Assembly: GCA_026692665.1 (NCBI GenBank)
Contig: JAPLOF010000049.1
Location: forward strand, 1 to 42,410
Reading direction: 5' to 3'
From: Planctomycetota bacterium
GTDB lineage: Bacteria; Planctomycetota; UBA1135; GCA-002686595
DNA length: 42,410 nt
Part shown: in pieces, positions 8,246-16,852 of the stretch
How positions within the stretch are numbered: the stretch's first letter is position 1
Layout of the letters: each line of letters starts with the position of its first letter
Program-made: the position numbers and the translations under genes
The notes under the pieces: model-generated
Told to the model about the DNA's origin: nothing
Database searches by the model: none
Seen by the model: only the letters and a program-made list of their open reading frames with translations

Positions 8246-9991
8246 TCACAGTTCCCAGGTGACCGAGAGTCCGTTCGTCAGGTTGAACGTGTCGGCCGTG
8301 CAGAACGCGGCCGCGTTGCGGTACCAGCACTGGTAGGTGCGGACGGTGCCGACCAACGTGACCAGCCCCTTGACCGAGATGCTCAGGTCGCCGACCACCG
8401 GGTACTGCGACGCTCCCGCGGAGTTCGTCTTCGTTCCCAGTCGGATGACGCTGCCGCCGGCGCAGCGGATGCCGTCGCCGAACACGGACCCGTTGCCGCC
8501 GTTCACCTGCGTGGTGCCCTGGAAATAGAGGCAGGACGAGTTCGGCATGCCCGAACCCACGACGGCGAACGTGTCGCCCAGGATGCGTGCGCTGCCCGTC
8601 GATCCGAGCAGTCCGCCCGTGCCGAGCGAGTTCAGGCAGCCGGTGCCGCTGAAGAACGGCGCGTCGTTGCCGCACGGGCACAGGGTCGCCGTGCCGTCGC
8701 CGAAGCAGAACGCGGTGACGACCGGGGCCGGGAACTCGTAGGCGCCGATGTCGACGATCGGCGCGACGCCCGCGCCCGTGTCGGCGACCGTCGGCTCGTC
8801 CGCGAAGCGGGGCTTGCCGGCGAGGTCGAGCGTGAACCCGGCGATCACCGACGCGTTGTTGCCCGCGTCGATCGCCGGCGATGCGATCGTGAGCGCGAAA
8901 TCGTTGCCGGCCTGGTTCGCGAAGGCCGGGCTGACGTTCAGGTTGCCGGTGCCCGCGAAACCGCCTTCGACGATGGAGTACGTGACGGCCGTGGTGCCCG
9001 CGATCTGGTTCACCACGCCCTGCGCGCCGCCCGGGCCGCTGTTGTCGACGACGATGCAGTTCGCGATCGTAGCGCCGCCGCCGCTGACCAGGATGCCCGC
9101 GGTCGCGTTCGTCGTGGAGCTGTTCTCGACGATCGTGCAGTTGCGGATCTGCGTGGTCGAGCTGCTCCAGATCGCGCCGCCGCCGCCGGATCCCGTCGAC
9201 ACGTTGTCGCGGAACAGACAGTTCAGGATGCGCGGCGTGCCCGTCGTGAAGCACTCGACCGCGCCGGCGCGCGCCGCCGTGTTGCCGATGAACGTGCAGC
9301 GGTCCCACGTCGTCGACGTCGTGTTCGTGTCGAAGGCTCCGCCGAAGCTGCCGCCCACGTTGTTCTCGAAGCTCGTGTTGACGAACGAGGGGCTCGACTG
9401 GAGCACGTACCCCGCGCCGCCGCCGAACGTGCAGCGGTTGTCGACGAAGCGGCAGTTCCTGACCGACGGGCTCGCGCCGGCGAGGCAGAGGATGCCGCCG
9501 CCCCGGTCGTTGTTCGCGCTGCCGACGTTGGCGTTGCCCTGCGTCACGGTGAACCCGTCGAGGATCGTGTTCGCCGTCGTGCCCGCGCCGACCACGACGT
9601 GGTGGCTGTTGTCCGTGTTCGAGCCGGCCGTGCCGATGTCTCCGGAGAGGATCGTGACGTTGGCCAGGTAGTCGCGCTGCGACAGCAGCGTCTCCGTGCC
9701 GTTGAAACCGCCGTAGACGGCGACGCCGGCCTTCAGCTGGTGCGAGATCGTGCGCGTCGCCGTCGTGGTGGGCTTGTACGTGCCGGCCGCGACCCAGATC
9801 TCGTCGCCCGCGACCGAAGCCGTCAGGGCGACCGCGACCGCGTCGACGCCGCGGTAGGCGTCGGCCCAGCTCGTGCCGTCGTTGTTGCCGGTCGCGAGCA
9901 CGCCGTTCACGTACCGGGTTCCGGCGGCCGCGCTGCTCGAGAGGAGGAGGAGGGCGGCCAGGGCCGCGGAGGGGTAGAGTGTGGTGCGCAC
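8246..9991 (-). CDS. Secreted right-handed beta-helix protein, choice-of-anchor-Q type, with Cys-rich C-terminal domain
   Basis: 581 residues from GTG 9991. A signal peptide (RTTLYPSAALAALLLLSSS, cleavage after about AAAG) precedes RYVNG and the GTSWADAY motif that opens many planctomycete secreted proteins. Residues ~60-400 are a parallel beta-helix: repeated short strands with CRF, CTF and NCTIVEN turns. The stretch around 'SPAIDAGNN', 'IDIGAYEFP' is the choice-of-anchor-Q signature. The last ~150 residues form a separate Cys-rich domain (FCFGDG, CPCGN, GDGIRCAGG, YQCWYRN, FNLTNG then VTW) that I recognise as recurrent in planctomycete exported proteins and that may serve attachment or secretion. 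No catalytic residues of pectate lyases were found; carbohydrate binding or a surface role is an inference. The gene lies downstream of the efflux operon, with 191 bp between. Confidence 0.85.
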   Translation of the reverse strand: MRTTLYPSAALAALLLLSSSAAAGTRYVNGVLATGNNDGTSWADAYRGVDAVAVALTASVAGDEIWVAAGTYKPTTTATRTISHQLKAGVAVYGGFNGTETLLSQRDYLANVTILSGDIGTAGSNTDNSHHVVVGAGTTANTILDGFTVTQGNANVGSANNDRGGGILCLAGASPSVRNCRFVDNRCTFGGGAGYVLQSSPSFVNTSFENNVGGSFGGAFDTNTTSTTWDRCTFIGNTAARAGAVECFTTGTPRILNCLFRDNVSTGSGGGGAIWSSSTTQIRNCTIVENSSTTNATAGILVSGGGATIANCIVVDNSGPGGAQGVVNQIAGTTAVTYSIVEGGFAGTGNLNVSPAFANQAGNDFALTIASPAIDAGNNASVIAGFTLDLAGKPRFADEPTVADTGAGVAPIVDIGAYEFPAPVVTAFCFGDGTATLCPCGNDAPFFSGTGCLNSLGTGGLLGSTGSARILGDTFAVVGSGMPNSSCLYFQGTTQVNGGNGSVFGDGIRCAGGSVIRLGTKTNSAGASQYPVVGDLSISVKGLVTLVGTVRTYQCWYRNAAAFCTADTFNLTNGLSVTWEL

Positions 9992-10160
9992 GGTCGGTCG
10001 TGGAGTCGGTCGAGGTGTCGGCTGGGGAGCCGTTCGGCGGGCCCGCGGCCCGCGAGGTGGATCCTGCAAGCGTACCTCCCTCCGCGCCGGAGCGGGGAGG
10101 GGGCGCGCGGCTTCTCGTGCACGCCGCCGGGCCCGGCCGGCGCTTTCCACCCCGGCGTCC

Positions 10161-10187
10161 GGTGACAGCCGCGAGAGCGGCGTCACC
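10161..10187 (-). terminator. Hairpin overlapping the stop codon of the pump gene
   Basis: GGTGAC (10161-10166) and GCCGC (10168-10172), a GAGA tetraloop (10173-10176), then GCGGC and GTCACC (10177-10187) make an 11-bp stem with one bulged A. It contains the TGA of the pump gene (10183-10185). No T-run follows on the minus strand, so it is a U-less terminator or 3'-end stabiliser rather than a classical one. Confidence 0.5.
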
Positions 10188-13100
10188 CCGGCAGCGAACG
10201 CCGCTTCGCGAGGTAGTAGAGGACCGGGTACACGAGCAGCTCCATCAGGAAGCTCACCGCGATCCCGCCGACGAGGGGCGCGACGAGCCGCCGCGTCAGG
10301 TCGGCGCCCGTGCCACTGGCCCACAAGAGCGGCATCAGGCCGATCATGTCCGTCGCGACCGTCATCGTCTTGGGCCGGATGCGCTTCACCGCGCCCTCGT
10401 GGATGGCGCCCATGAGGTCCTGCACCGTGCGCAGCCGCCCTTCGGCTTTCCAGCGATCGTGCGCCTCGTCCAGGTAGAGCAGCATGATCTGTCCGGTCTC
10501 GGCGTCGATGCCGAGCAGAGCGATGATGCCGACCCAGACGGCGACGGACATGTCGTAGTCCAGCCACCACAGGAACCAGACCGCGCCGATCAGGCTGAAG
10601 GGCACGGCCAGCGCGATGACGCCGACGCGGAACCAGCTGCCGTTCGAGGCGTAGAGCAGGAGGATGATCAGGGCCAGCGTCAGCGGGACCACGATCGCGA
10701 GGCGCGCGTTCGTGCGCTCCAGTTCCTCGAAGGCACCGGTCCAGGACAGGGTCGTCCCCGCGGGCAGCACCACCTCGGCCGCGACGCGCTCGCGTGCCTC
10801 CTTCATCCATCCGCCCAGGTCGCGCCCGGCGATGTCGACGAAGATCCAGGCCGCGCGCCGTCCGGCTTCGCTGCGCACCATGGGCGCGCCGGGTTCGATG
10901 CGGATCGTCGCCAGGTCGGAGAGCGGGATCGCCGCGCCGGAGGGCGTCGTCACCGGGAGTTCCGCCAGTCGCTCGGGATCGTCGCGCAGTTCGCGCGCGA
11001 ACCGGATCTGGATCGGATAGCGCTCGACGCCTTGCAGGGTCGTCGAGACCGGCATGCCGCCGATCGCCGTGCGCACGAGATCCTGGACGTCGCCGATCGC
11101 GAGCCCGTGTCGCGCCGCCTTCTCGCGGTCGACGTCGATGTCCAGGTACCGACCCGCCAGGACCGGTTCCGCGTAGGCGCTGGCGGTGCCCGGCACCCGC
11201 TGCACGACGGCCGCCACATCGGCCGCGATGGCCTCGATCGAGGCCAGATCGGTGCCGAAGACCTTGATCCCGATCGGCGTCTTGATGCCGGTCGAGAGCA
11301 TCGCGAGGCGCGTCTCGATCGGGTGCGTCCACGAGTTCGCGAGGCCCGGGAACTTGCAGCGCTGGTCGAGCCCCGCGTGCTGCGTGCCGTCCGCGTCGTG
11401 CCAGCCGTGGACGAGCTCCTCGGTCGTGATCGGCCGGCCGCGCGGCCAGAACGTGTGCTCGAAGGGCCACGCGAGCCACGCCGGCCAGTCGTCGTGGAAG
11501 CGCGCCTCGGTGCGCGTGCGCCACTTCGAGCGGTCGGGCTCGAGCTGGATCACCGTCTCGAGCATCGAGAGCGGCGCCGGGTCCGTCGCGGTCTCGGCGC
11601 GGCCGATCTTGCCGTGGACGCTCTTCACCTCGGGCACGGCCGCGATCTGGCGGTCGGTCTGCTGCAGGAGCTCACGCGCCTTGCCGATCGAGAGGCTGGG
11701 CTCGGTCGTCGGCATGTAGAGGAGGTCGCCCTCGTCGAGCGGCGGCATGAACTCGGATCCGAGTCGCGAGGCGGGCCACAGCGTCGACGCGCCCAGCGCG
11801 ATCGTGATCGCGAGCGTGGCCCACGGGTGACGCAGCACCCAGTGGAACGCGGGCTCGTAGAGCTTCTGCGACCAGCGGTTCAGCGGATTGCTGTCCTCGT
11901 GCGGGATGCGGCCGCGGATCAGCCACACCATGAGCACGGGCACGATCGTGATGCCGAGCAGCGCACCGGCCGCGATGGCGAACGTCTTCGTCCACGCCAG
12001 CGGCGAGAAGAGGCGGCCGGCCTCGCCGCCCAGCACGAAGATCGGCAGGAACGAGACCGTGATCACGAGCAGCGAGAAGAAGAGGCTCGGACCGACCTCC
12101 TGCGCCGCTTCCAGGATCGAGGCCACGCGTCCCTTGGCGTTCGCGCCGCGCTTCGCGTCGATCTCCAGGTGGCGGTGCGCGTTCTCGATCATCACGACGC
12201 CGCTGTCGACCATCACGCCGATCGCCAGCGCGAGTCCGCCCAGGCTCATGATGTTGGCGTTGATGCCGAGGAGACGCATCACGAGCAGGGCGGTGAGGAG
12301 GCCGATCGGCAGCACGATCACCGCGACGAACGCGCTGCGCACGTGCGCCAGGAAGAGCAGGCAGATGGCCGCCGTGATCAGGAGCTGCTCGATCAGCGCC
12401 TCCGAGAGCGTGTCGACCGCGCGGTCGATCAGCGCGGACCGGTCGTACGTCGTGCGCACGAAGACGCCCGGCGGCAATCCCTCCTCGAGCTCCGCCATCC
12501 GCAACTTCACGTCGCGCAGGACGCGGTGCACGTCCTCGCCGAAGCGCGCCACGACGATGCCGCCGACCGCCTCGCCGCGCCCGTCGAGTTCACCCACCCC
12601 GCGCCGCGCTTCGCCGGAGATCTCGATCGTGGCGACGTCGCGCAGGAGCAGGGGCGCACCGCCCGGGCCCACGCCGACAGGCACGCGCTCGAGATCCTGC
12701 ACGCCCTGCACGTAACCGCGCGACCGCACCAGGTACTCGGCCTCGGACAGCTCCAGGACGGAGCCGCCGACGTCCGCATTCGAGCGCTCGATCGCTTCCG
12801 CGATCATCCCGACCGGCAGTCGCAGCGCGGCGAGCCTCAGCGGGTCGACGATGACCGAGTACTGGCGGACGAATCCCCCGATCGAGGCGATCTCGGCCAC
12901 CCCCGGCACCGCGTTGAGCGGATAACGCAGGTACCAGTCCTGCAGCGTGCGCAGTGCCGCCAGATCCTCCGCCGCCGGCAGCAGCGTGCGTCCGGAAAGC
13001 GGGCACGTGCCCGGCGCGTCGAAGGCGCGCACGCGCGCGAGATGTTCGCGCTGATCGGCGGGCGCGTCCTCGCGCGCGGCGTACCAGCGCTCTTGCTCGA

Positions 13101-13581
13101 CGTCGTGCCACAGCCCGCGCGGGTGATCGGGCGAGTACCAGCCCGGCACGAGCGCGTACTGGTACACCCAGCCGACGCCGGTCGCGTCGGGACCCAGTCG
13201 CGGCGACGCGGCGGCCGGCAGGCGGTCGCGCGCGCTCGACAAGGTCTCGAGCACGCGGCTCCGCGCCCAGTACAGGTCGGTGCCGTCCTCGAACAGCACG
13301 TACACGAACGAGATCTCGAACATCGACACGCCGCGCACGTCCGTCGCGCCCGGCACGGCGAGCAAGGCACTCGAGAGCGGTGTCGTGATCTGGTCGTCGA
13401 CGACCTGCGGCGCCTGGCCGGGGAAGTCGGTGACGACGATCACCTGGACGTCCGACAGGTCGGGCAGCGCGTCGAGGCGCACTTTGCGCGCGCCCCACAC
13501 GCCGAGCGCCGCGACGACGAGCGTCAGGAAGGCCACGACCAGGCGGTGGCGCACGCACAAGGCGATCAGGCGGGCGACCAT
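10183..13581 (-). CDS. cusA: Heavy-metal RND efflux pump, CusA-like
   Basis: 1132 residues; the proton-driven inner-membrane pump of a tripartite system exporting Cu(I)/Ag(I) or a similar metal from periplasm or cytoplasm. The RND plan is clear: first membrane helix (about 12-30), DALPDLSDVQV, the large periplasmic porter domain, the proton-relay helix LALAIGVMVDSGVVMIENAH with Asp459, then GSEFMPPLDEGDLLYMP and TGIKTPIGIKVFGTDL, all close to CusA rather than AcrB. E. coli CusA is about 1047 residues. Much of the extra length is a ~55-residue insertion at about 146-205, between YALV and the DLAAL helix, including CPLSG. Start ATG 13581 has AAGGA 8 nt upstream and is 1 nt past the adaptor stop, so translation is coupled. 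Metal specificity is inferred from similarity and from the adaptor. Confidence 0.95.
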   Translation of the reverse strand: MVARLIALCVRHRLVVAFLTLVVAALGVWGARKVRLDALPDLSDVQVIVVTDFPGQAPQVVDDQITTPLSSALLAVPGATDVRGVSMFEISFVYVLFEDGTDLYWARSRVLETLSSARDRLPAAASPRLGPDATGVGWVYQYALVPGWYSPDHPRGLWHDVEQERWYAAREDAPADQREHLARVRAFDAPGTCPLSGRTLLPAAEDLAALRTLQDWYLRYPLNAVPGVAEIASIGGFVRQYSVIVDPLRLAALRLPVGMIAEAIERSNADVGGSVLELSEAEYLVRSRGYVQGVQDLERVPVGVGPGGAPLLLRDVATIEISGEARRGVGELDGRGEAVGGIVVARFGEDVHRVLRDVKLRMAELEEGLPPGVFVRTTYDRSALIDRAVDTLSEALIEQLLITAAICLLFLAHVRSAFVAVIVLPIGLLTALLVMRLLGINANIMSLGGLALAIGVMVDSGVVMIENAHRHLEIDAKRGANAKGRVASILEAAQEVGPSLFFSLLVITVSFLPIFVLGGEAGRLFSPLAWTKTFAIAAGALLGITIVPVLMVWLIRGRIPHEDSNPLNRWSQKLYEPAFHWVLRHPWATLAITIALGASTLWPASRLGSEFMPPLDEGDLLYMPTTEPSLSIGKARELLQQTDRQIAAVPEVKSVHGKIGRAETATDPAPLSMLETVIQLEPDRSKWRTRTEARFHDDWPAWLAWPFEHTFWPRGRPITTEELVHGWHDADGTQHAGLDQRCKFPGLANSWTHPIETRLAMLSTGIKTPIGIKVFGTDLASIEAIAADVAAVVQRVPGTASAYAEPVLAGRYLDIDVDREKAARHGLAIGDVQDLVRTAIGGMPVSTTLQGVERYPIQIRFARELRDDPERLAELPVTTPSGAAIPLSDLATIRIEPGAPMVRSEAGRRAAWIFVDIAGRDLGGWMKEARERVAAEVVLPAGTTLSWTGAFEELERTNARLAIVVPLTLALIILLLYASNGSWFRVGVIALAVPFSLIGAVWFLWWLDYDMSVAVWVGIIALLGIDAETGQIMLLYLDEAHDRWKAEGRLRTVQDLMGAIHEGAVKRIRPKTMTVATDMIGLMPLLWASGTGADLTRRLVAPLVGGIAVSFLMELLVYPVLYYLAKRRSLPG

Positions 13582-13582
13582 G

Positions 13583-15355
13583 TCACTCGTCCTTCGCGGC
13601 GGGCACCGCGCGCACGACTTCGCCGCAGGCCTTCATCGCCGTGGCGTAGTAGGGATTCTCGACCTCCTCGTGCGTCTGGAGCCAGCTCCCGGGAGCCATG
13701 GGACAGTGCACGACGAACAGAGAGGGCGCGACGACCGCGCTGGGAGGTGCGCGGTCGGCCAGCGCGATCGCGGCCTCGGAGAGAGGCCCGAACGCCTTGC
13801 GACGCGCCTCGCCCTCGAGCTTGGCGATCCCGTCGGCGGATTCGGCCAGCCGGGTGGCGAGAGACTTCGTCTCGCCGCGAGCCTCGGCGGCGAGTTCGTG
13901 CGCCGCGCGCGCGAGCGGGGCCACGTCGAAGCGCAGCGCCGTCTCGTCGACGGTGCCCAGCCGCTCCGCGATCGCCAGGTAGGCCGAGAAAACCGCGTCG
14001 AGCTTTCCCTGGGGCGCCTCACGTTCGGAAGCGCGCTCGACGACGGGCTTCGCGCCGGGAGCGCTGTCGGGCCGCGGCTCGTGACCCGGCAGGCCCGCGT
14101 CGAGGTGGCGTCGCACGGCCTCGCGGATCCGGCTCTCGGCGTCGAGCAGGAACTGACCGCTGACGACCACCATGTCGCCGCTCGCGACGCCGCTCCGGAT
14201 CTGGACCAGTCCGCCGTCGGCTCGCGATCCCACTTCGACGTCGCGCGCCTCGAAGCGCCCTTCGCCGAGCGCGACGAAGACCACGCGCCTGAGCCCCGTG
14301 TCGATCACCGCCTCGCGCGGCACGACGAAAGCGACCCCGATCGCCGACATGTCGAGCGCGATCTCGACGGTCGCGTACATGCCTTGGCGGAGGGGACCGT
14401 CCGCGTTGTCGAGCTCGAGCCGCACGAGCGCCGTGCGCGTCTCCATGTCGAGGTGCGGATGCACGAACGCCACGGTCGCGTCGAACACGCGTCCGGGGAT
14501 CGCGTCGAAACGCACGCGCCCCGCGAGTCCGGTCCGGATGCCGACGAGGTCGCGCTCGAACACGCGCGCGTCGATCCACATCCGGGCGTTGCTGGCGATC
14601 CGCAGGAGGAGTTCCCCGGGCATCACGGTGGAGCCGACGTTCACGCGACGTTCCGTGACGTGCCCGGTGACCGGGGCGAGGTAGGAGATCGCGGCCGGAG
14701 CGCGGTCGAGCTCCTCCAATCCGTCGATCTGCGCCGGGAGGAGGCCCAGGAGCTCCAGTTTGCGCCGGGCCGCGTCGCGGAGCGCTCGCACCATCGGGCT
14801 GGACGGGGACGAAACGGTGGCGCGCCGCGCGCCGATCAGCTCCTCGACCGCCGCGGAAAGCTCCGGGCTGAAGAGATCGAAGAGGGGATCGCCCTCGCGG
14901 ACCGGCATGCCGTCCGTCGCGGCGTGGAGGGCCACGATCGTGCCGCCGACGCGCAACGTGACGTCGCGGTGCAGCGGCTCGGGCTCCGTGGCGGTCCCGT
15001 ACGCGCGCACGCTGCGCTCGAGGACCTGCGCGAGCACCGGCGCCACGCGCAGGCCCATGTTCTGCACGACGACCGGATCGAGCTTCACGCCCTGCCCCTC
15101 CGCGCCGGGATCCAGCGGCGTCAAGTCCATGTGGCAGATCGGGCACAGCCCCGGATGGTCCTGGATCACCTGCGGGTGCATGCCGCAGGTCCACAGTTGC
15201 TTCTGCGCGGACGCGGCGGCCGGCGTGGAGTGCGCCGATTCCGCCGGTCCTCGGGGACGCGAGCCGAGCCACCAGCCCAGCGCCAGGGTCGCGAGCGCGA
15301 TCAGGAGGACCACGGGGAACTTCACGGCACCTGCGAGCGGATCACTGCACTTCAC
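13583..15355 (-). CDS. cusB: RND periplasmic adaptor, CusB-like, with metal-binding N-terminal and DUF3347-like C-terminal domains
   Basis: 590 residues from GTG 15355. A membrane anchor or signal (about 12-31) is followed by a heavy-metal-binding motif, CGMHPQV...GLCPICHMDLTPL (Cys57, Cys71, Cys74), which binds copper or related ions in CusB-type proteins. The membrane-fusion core (barrel-sandwich, beta-barrel) runs to about 450 (GHVTERRVNVGSTVMPGELLLRI, then RVRFDAIPG). The last ~130 residues look like DUF3347 (CPMAPGSWLQ, NPYYATAMKACGEV), a domain often appended to metal efflux adaptors. The start codon overlaps the end of the TolC-like gene by 14 nt and is preceded by GGAGGAGGT (15361-15369), so this start is well supported. 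The protein bridges the inner-membrane pump and the outer-membrane channel in the periplasm. Confidence 0.94.
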   Translation of the reverse strand: MKCSDPLAGAVKFPVVLLIALATLALGWWLGSRPRGPAESAHSTPAAASAQKQLWTCGMHPQVIQDHPGLCPICHMDLTPLDPGAEGQGVKLDPVVVQNMGLRVAPVLAQVLERSVRAYGTATEPEPLHRDVTLRVGGTIVALHAATDGMPVREGDPLFDLFSPELSAAVEELIGARRATVSSPSSPMVRALRDAARRKLELLGLLPAQIDGLEELDRAPAAISYLAPVTGHVTERRVNVGSTVMPGELLLRIASNARMWIDARVFERDLVGIRTGLAGRVRFDAIPGRVFDATVAFVHPHLDMETRTALVRLELDNADGPLRQGMYATVEIALDMSAIGVAFVVPREAVIDTGLRRVVFVALGEGRFEARDVEVGSRADGGLVQIRSGVASGDMVVVSGQFLLDAESRIREAVRRHLDAGLPGHEPRPDSAPGAKPVVERASEREAPQGKLDAVFSAYLAIAERLGTVDETALRFDVAPLARAAHELAAEARGETKSLATRLAESADGIAKLEGEARRKAFGPLSEAAIALADRAPPSAVVAPSLFVVHCPMAPGSWLQTHEEVENPYYATAMKACGEVVRAVPAAKDE

Positions 15356-16694
15356 GAGCCACCTCCTCCGTTCCTGCGAGTTCCGCGATCTCGATCCCAG
15401 CCAGCGCTTCGATGCGGACCAGCGCCTCTTCGCGCGCCGCGCGCGCCTCGGCCAGCGCGAGCCGCGCGTCCAGCGCCGCGCGCTGGCTCTCGATCCAGTC
15501 GCGCTGGGTGGCCCCGCCCGTCGCGTAGGCCGAACCCGCGCTCGCCGCGAAGCGGTCCGCGAGCGGTCCGATCTCGTCGGTGTAGAGGCGAGACTGGCGC
15601 TCCGCGTCCTGCAGCAGGACGAATTCGGCCGTGATCTCGGCGGCCAACCCGGCCTGGCGTTGGCGGGCGAACGCGCGCAGTTCCTCGAGCCCTGCCGACG
15701 TGCGCTCGATCTCCGAACGCACGGCGGCCAGGTTCGCGGGCAGGCCGATGGAGGCTCCGACGAACTGCTCCATCGAGCCCGTGAATCCCACGCGCGGCGA
15801 GACGTCGGGGACATAGGCCTGCCGGGCCAGGTCGACCTTGCGCGCGCCCCCCTCGATCGAGTGCGCCAGCTCGCGCAGTTCGGGGTTCGCGTCCGCGAGT
15901 CGCACCAGGAGGTCGTCCTCGCTCCCCGGCCAGGGCCGCGGCGTTCCGCCCTCGGCCAGGTCCAGCTTCGCGCGCGGGGCGCGATCCAGGAGCCCGTTCA
16001 ACGTCGCACGCTCGCGCGCGGTCTCGGCGACGGCGCGTTGCAGCATGTCCTCGGAGAGCCGCGCCTCGAGCTGGATGCGCGCCAGGTCGAGTTGCAGTCC
16101 GCCCGTGGCGACCGAGCGCTCGGCCAGGCTGGCCTCGAGGTCGTAGAGCGCCTGCTGTTCACCGCGCAGCGAGACCTCCGCCTGACGGGCACGCAACCGC
16201 GCCGCGCTGGCGAGGACGTCGGCGCGCAAGGCCAGGGCGGCGGCGCGGAATCGTTCGCGAGCCGCGCGAGCCTCGGCCAGCGCCGCTTCGCCGCGTGCCT
16301 TGGGTTTCGAGGGCCACTCGAGCAGGGGATCGAACATCGCCAGCACCGAGGTCTGGTCGAAGCCGGACGATCCGCCCTGGAAGGCGCGCTCGACTTCGAC
16401 CTCGAACATGCCCGAGGGCCACGCCGAAGCGACTTCGACCTCGGCCAATGCAGCGCGCCAGGCGTGCCACGACGCCTCGACGCCGCCGTTCGCGAGGAAC
16501 GCGCGCCGCAGGAGGTCGCGATCGGTCGCGGGCTCGGGGAGTGCGGGCAGCTCGCGTTCGTCGTGCGGCTTCGCGTACGGCGCGCCCGCATCGAGTGCGG
16601 CGTCGCGCTCGTCGTCGAGCCCGTCGGGTGTGAGCAGGCAACTCGCGAGCCCCGTGAGGGACAACGCGATCGCGTAGAGGATCGGATTGCGCAT
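15342..16694 (-). CDS. Outer-membrane efflux channel lipoprotein, TolC/CusC-like
   Basis: 450 residues. ATG 16694 was chosen because it begins a lipoprotein signal (NPILYAIALSLTGLASC) whose lipobox LASC places the acylated Cys at about residue 18; the upstream extension lacks this. The body is long and helix-rich with two OEP/TolC-like repeats (LEARLSEDML, LRARQAEVSL; later RSEIERTSAGLEEL and LYTDEIGPLADRFAASAGSAY), matching the trimeric outer-membrane channels of tripartite efflux. It would connect with the adaptor and pump encoded next to it to export the metal from the cell. Compared with CusC it is more divergent, and the Cus-type specificity comes from neighbours. It overlaps the adaptor gene by 14 nt. 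Confidence 0.9.
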   Translation of the reverse strand: MRNPILYAIALSLTGLASCLLTPDGLDDERDAALDAGAPYAKPHDERELPALPEPATDRDLLRRAFLANGGVEASWHAWRAALAEVEVASAWPSGMFEVEVERAFQGGSSGFDQTSVLAMFDPLLEWPSKPKARGEAALAEARAARERFRAAALALRADVLASAARLRARQAEVSLRGEQQALYDLEASLAERSVATGGLQLDLARIQLEARLSEDMLQRAVAETARERATLNGLLDRAPRAKLDLAEGGTPRPWPGSEDDLLVRLADANPELRELAHSIEGGARKVDLARQAYVPDVSPRVGFTGSMEQFVGASIGLPANLAAVRSEIERTSAGLEELRAFARQRQAGLAAEITAEFVLLQDAERQSRLYTDEIGPLADRFAASAGSAYATGGATQRDWIESQRAALDARLALAEARAAREEALVRIEALAGIEIAELAGTEEVAREVQ

Positions 16695-16805
16695 GGGTCG
16701 AACCTGTCGGTGGAGCCACCGCGCGCGCGATGCGGGCGCGGAAGGGCGCGACACGGAGGTCGCGCGCGGCACGGACCCCGGATCGGGTCACGCGCCAGGG
16801 CGTGC

Positions 16806-16820
16806 GGAGGCGTCGCCTCC
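16806..16820 (-). other. 6-bp hairpin between operon genes
   Basis: GGAGGC (16806-16811), loop GTC, GCCTCC (16815-16820) lies in the 158-bp gap between the Cys-rich gene (ends 16853) and the TolC-like gene (starts 16694). It could attenuate read-through or protect the 3' end of the first message; no T-run is present. Confidence 0.3.
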
Positions 16821-16852
16821 GGGGCCGGAGCAGGAGCTTCCGCTCCCGCGGC

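Noticed and set aside
8246..11524. Reading the beta-helix frame back to 11524 as one large protein
   Set aside because: The upstream part is antisense-frame shadow of the pump gene. The signal peptide at GTG 9991 marks the real start.
9979..14163. A very long open frame (over 1300 codons) on the plus strand across the pump gene
   Set aside because: It is antisense to the well-supported cusA/cusB genes. Its composition is Arg/Asp/His-rich and repetitive, as expected from the complementary strand of GC-rich coding DNA, and no motif or start signal supports it.
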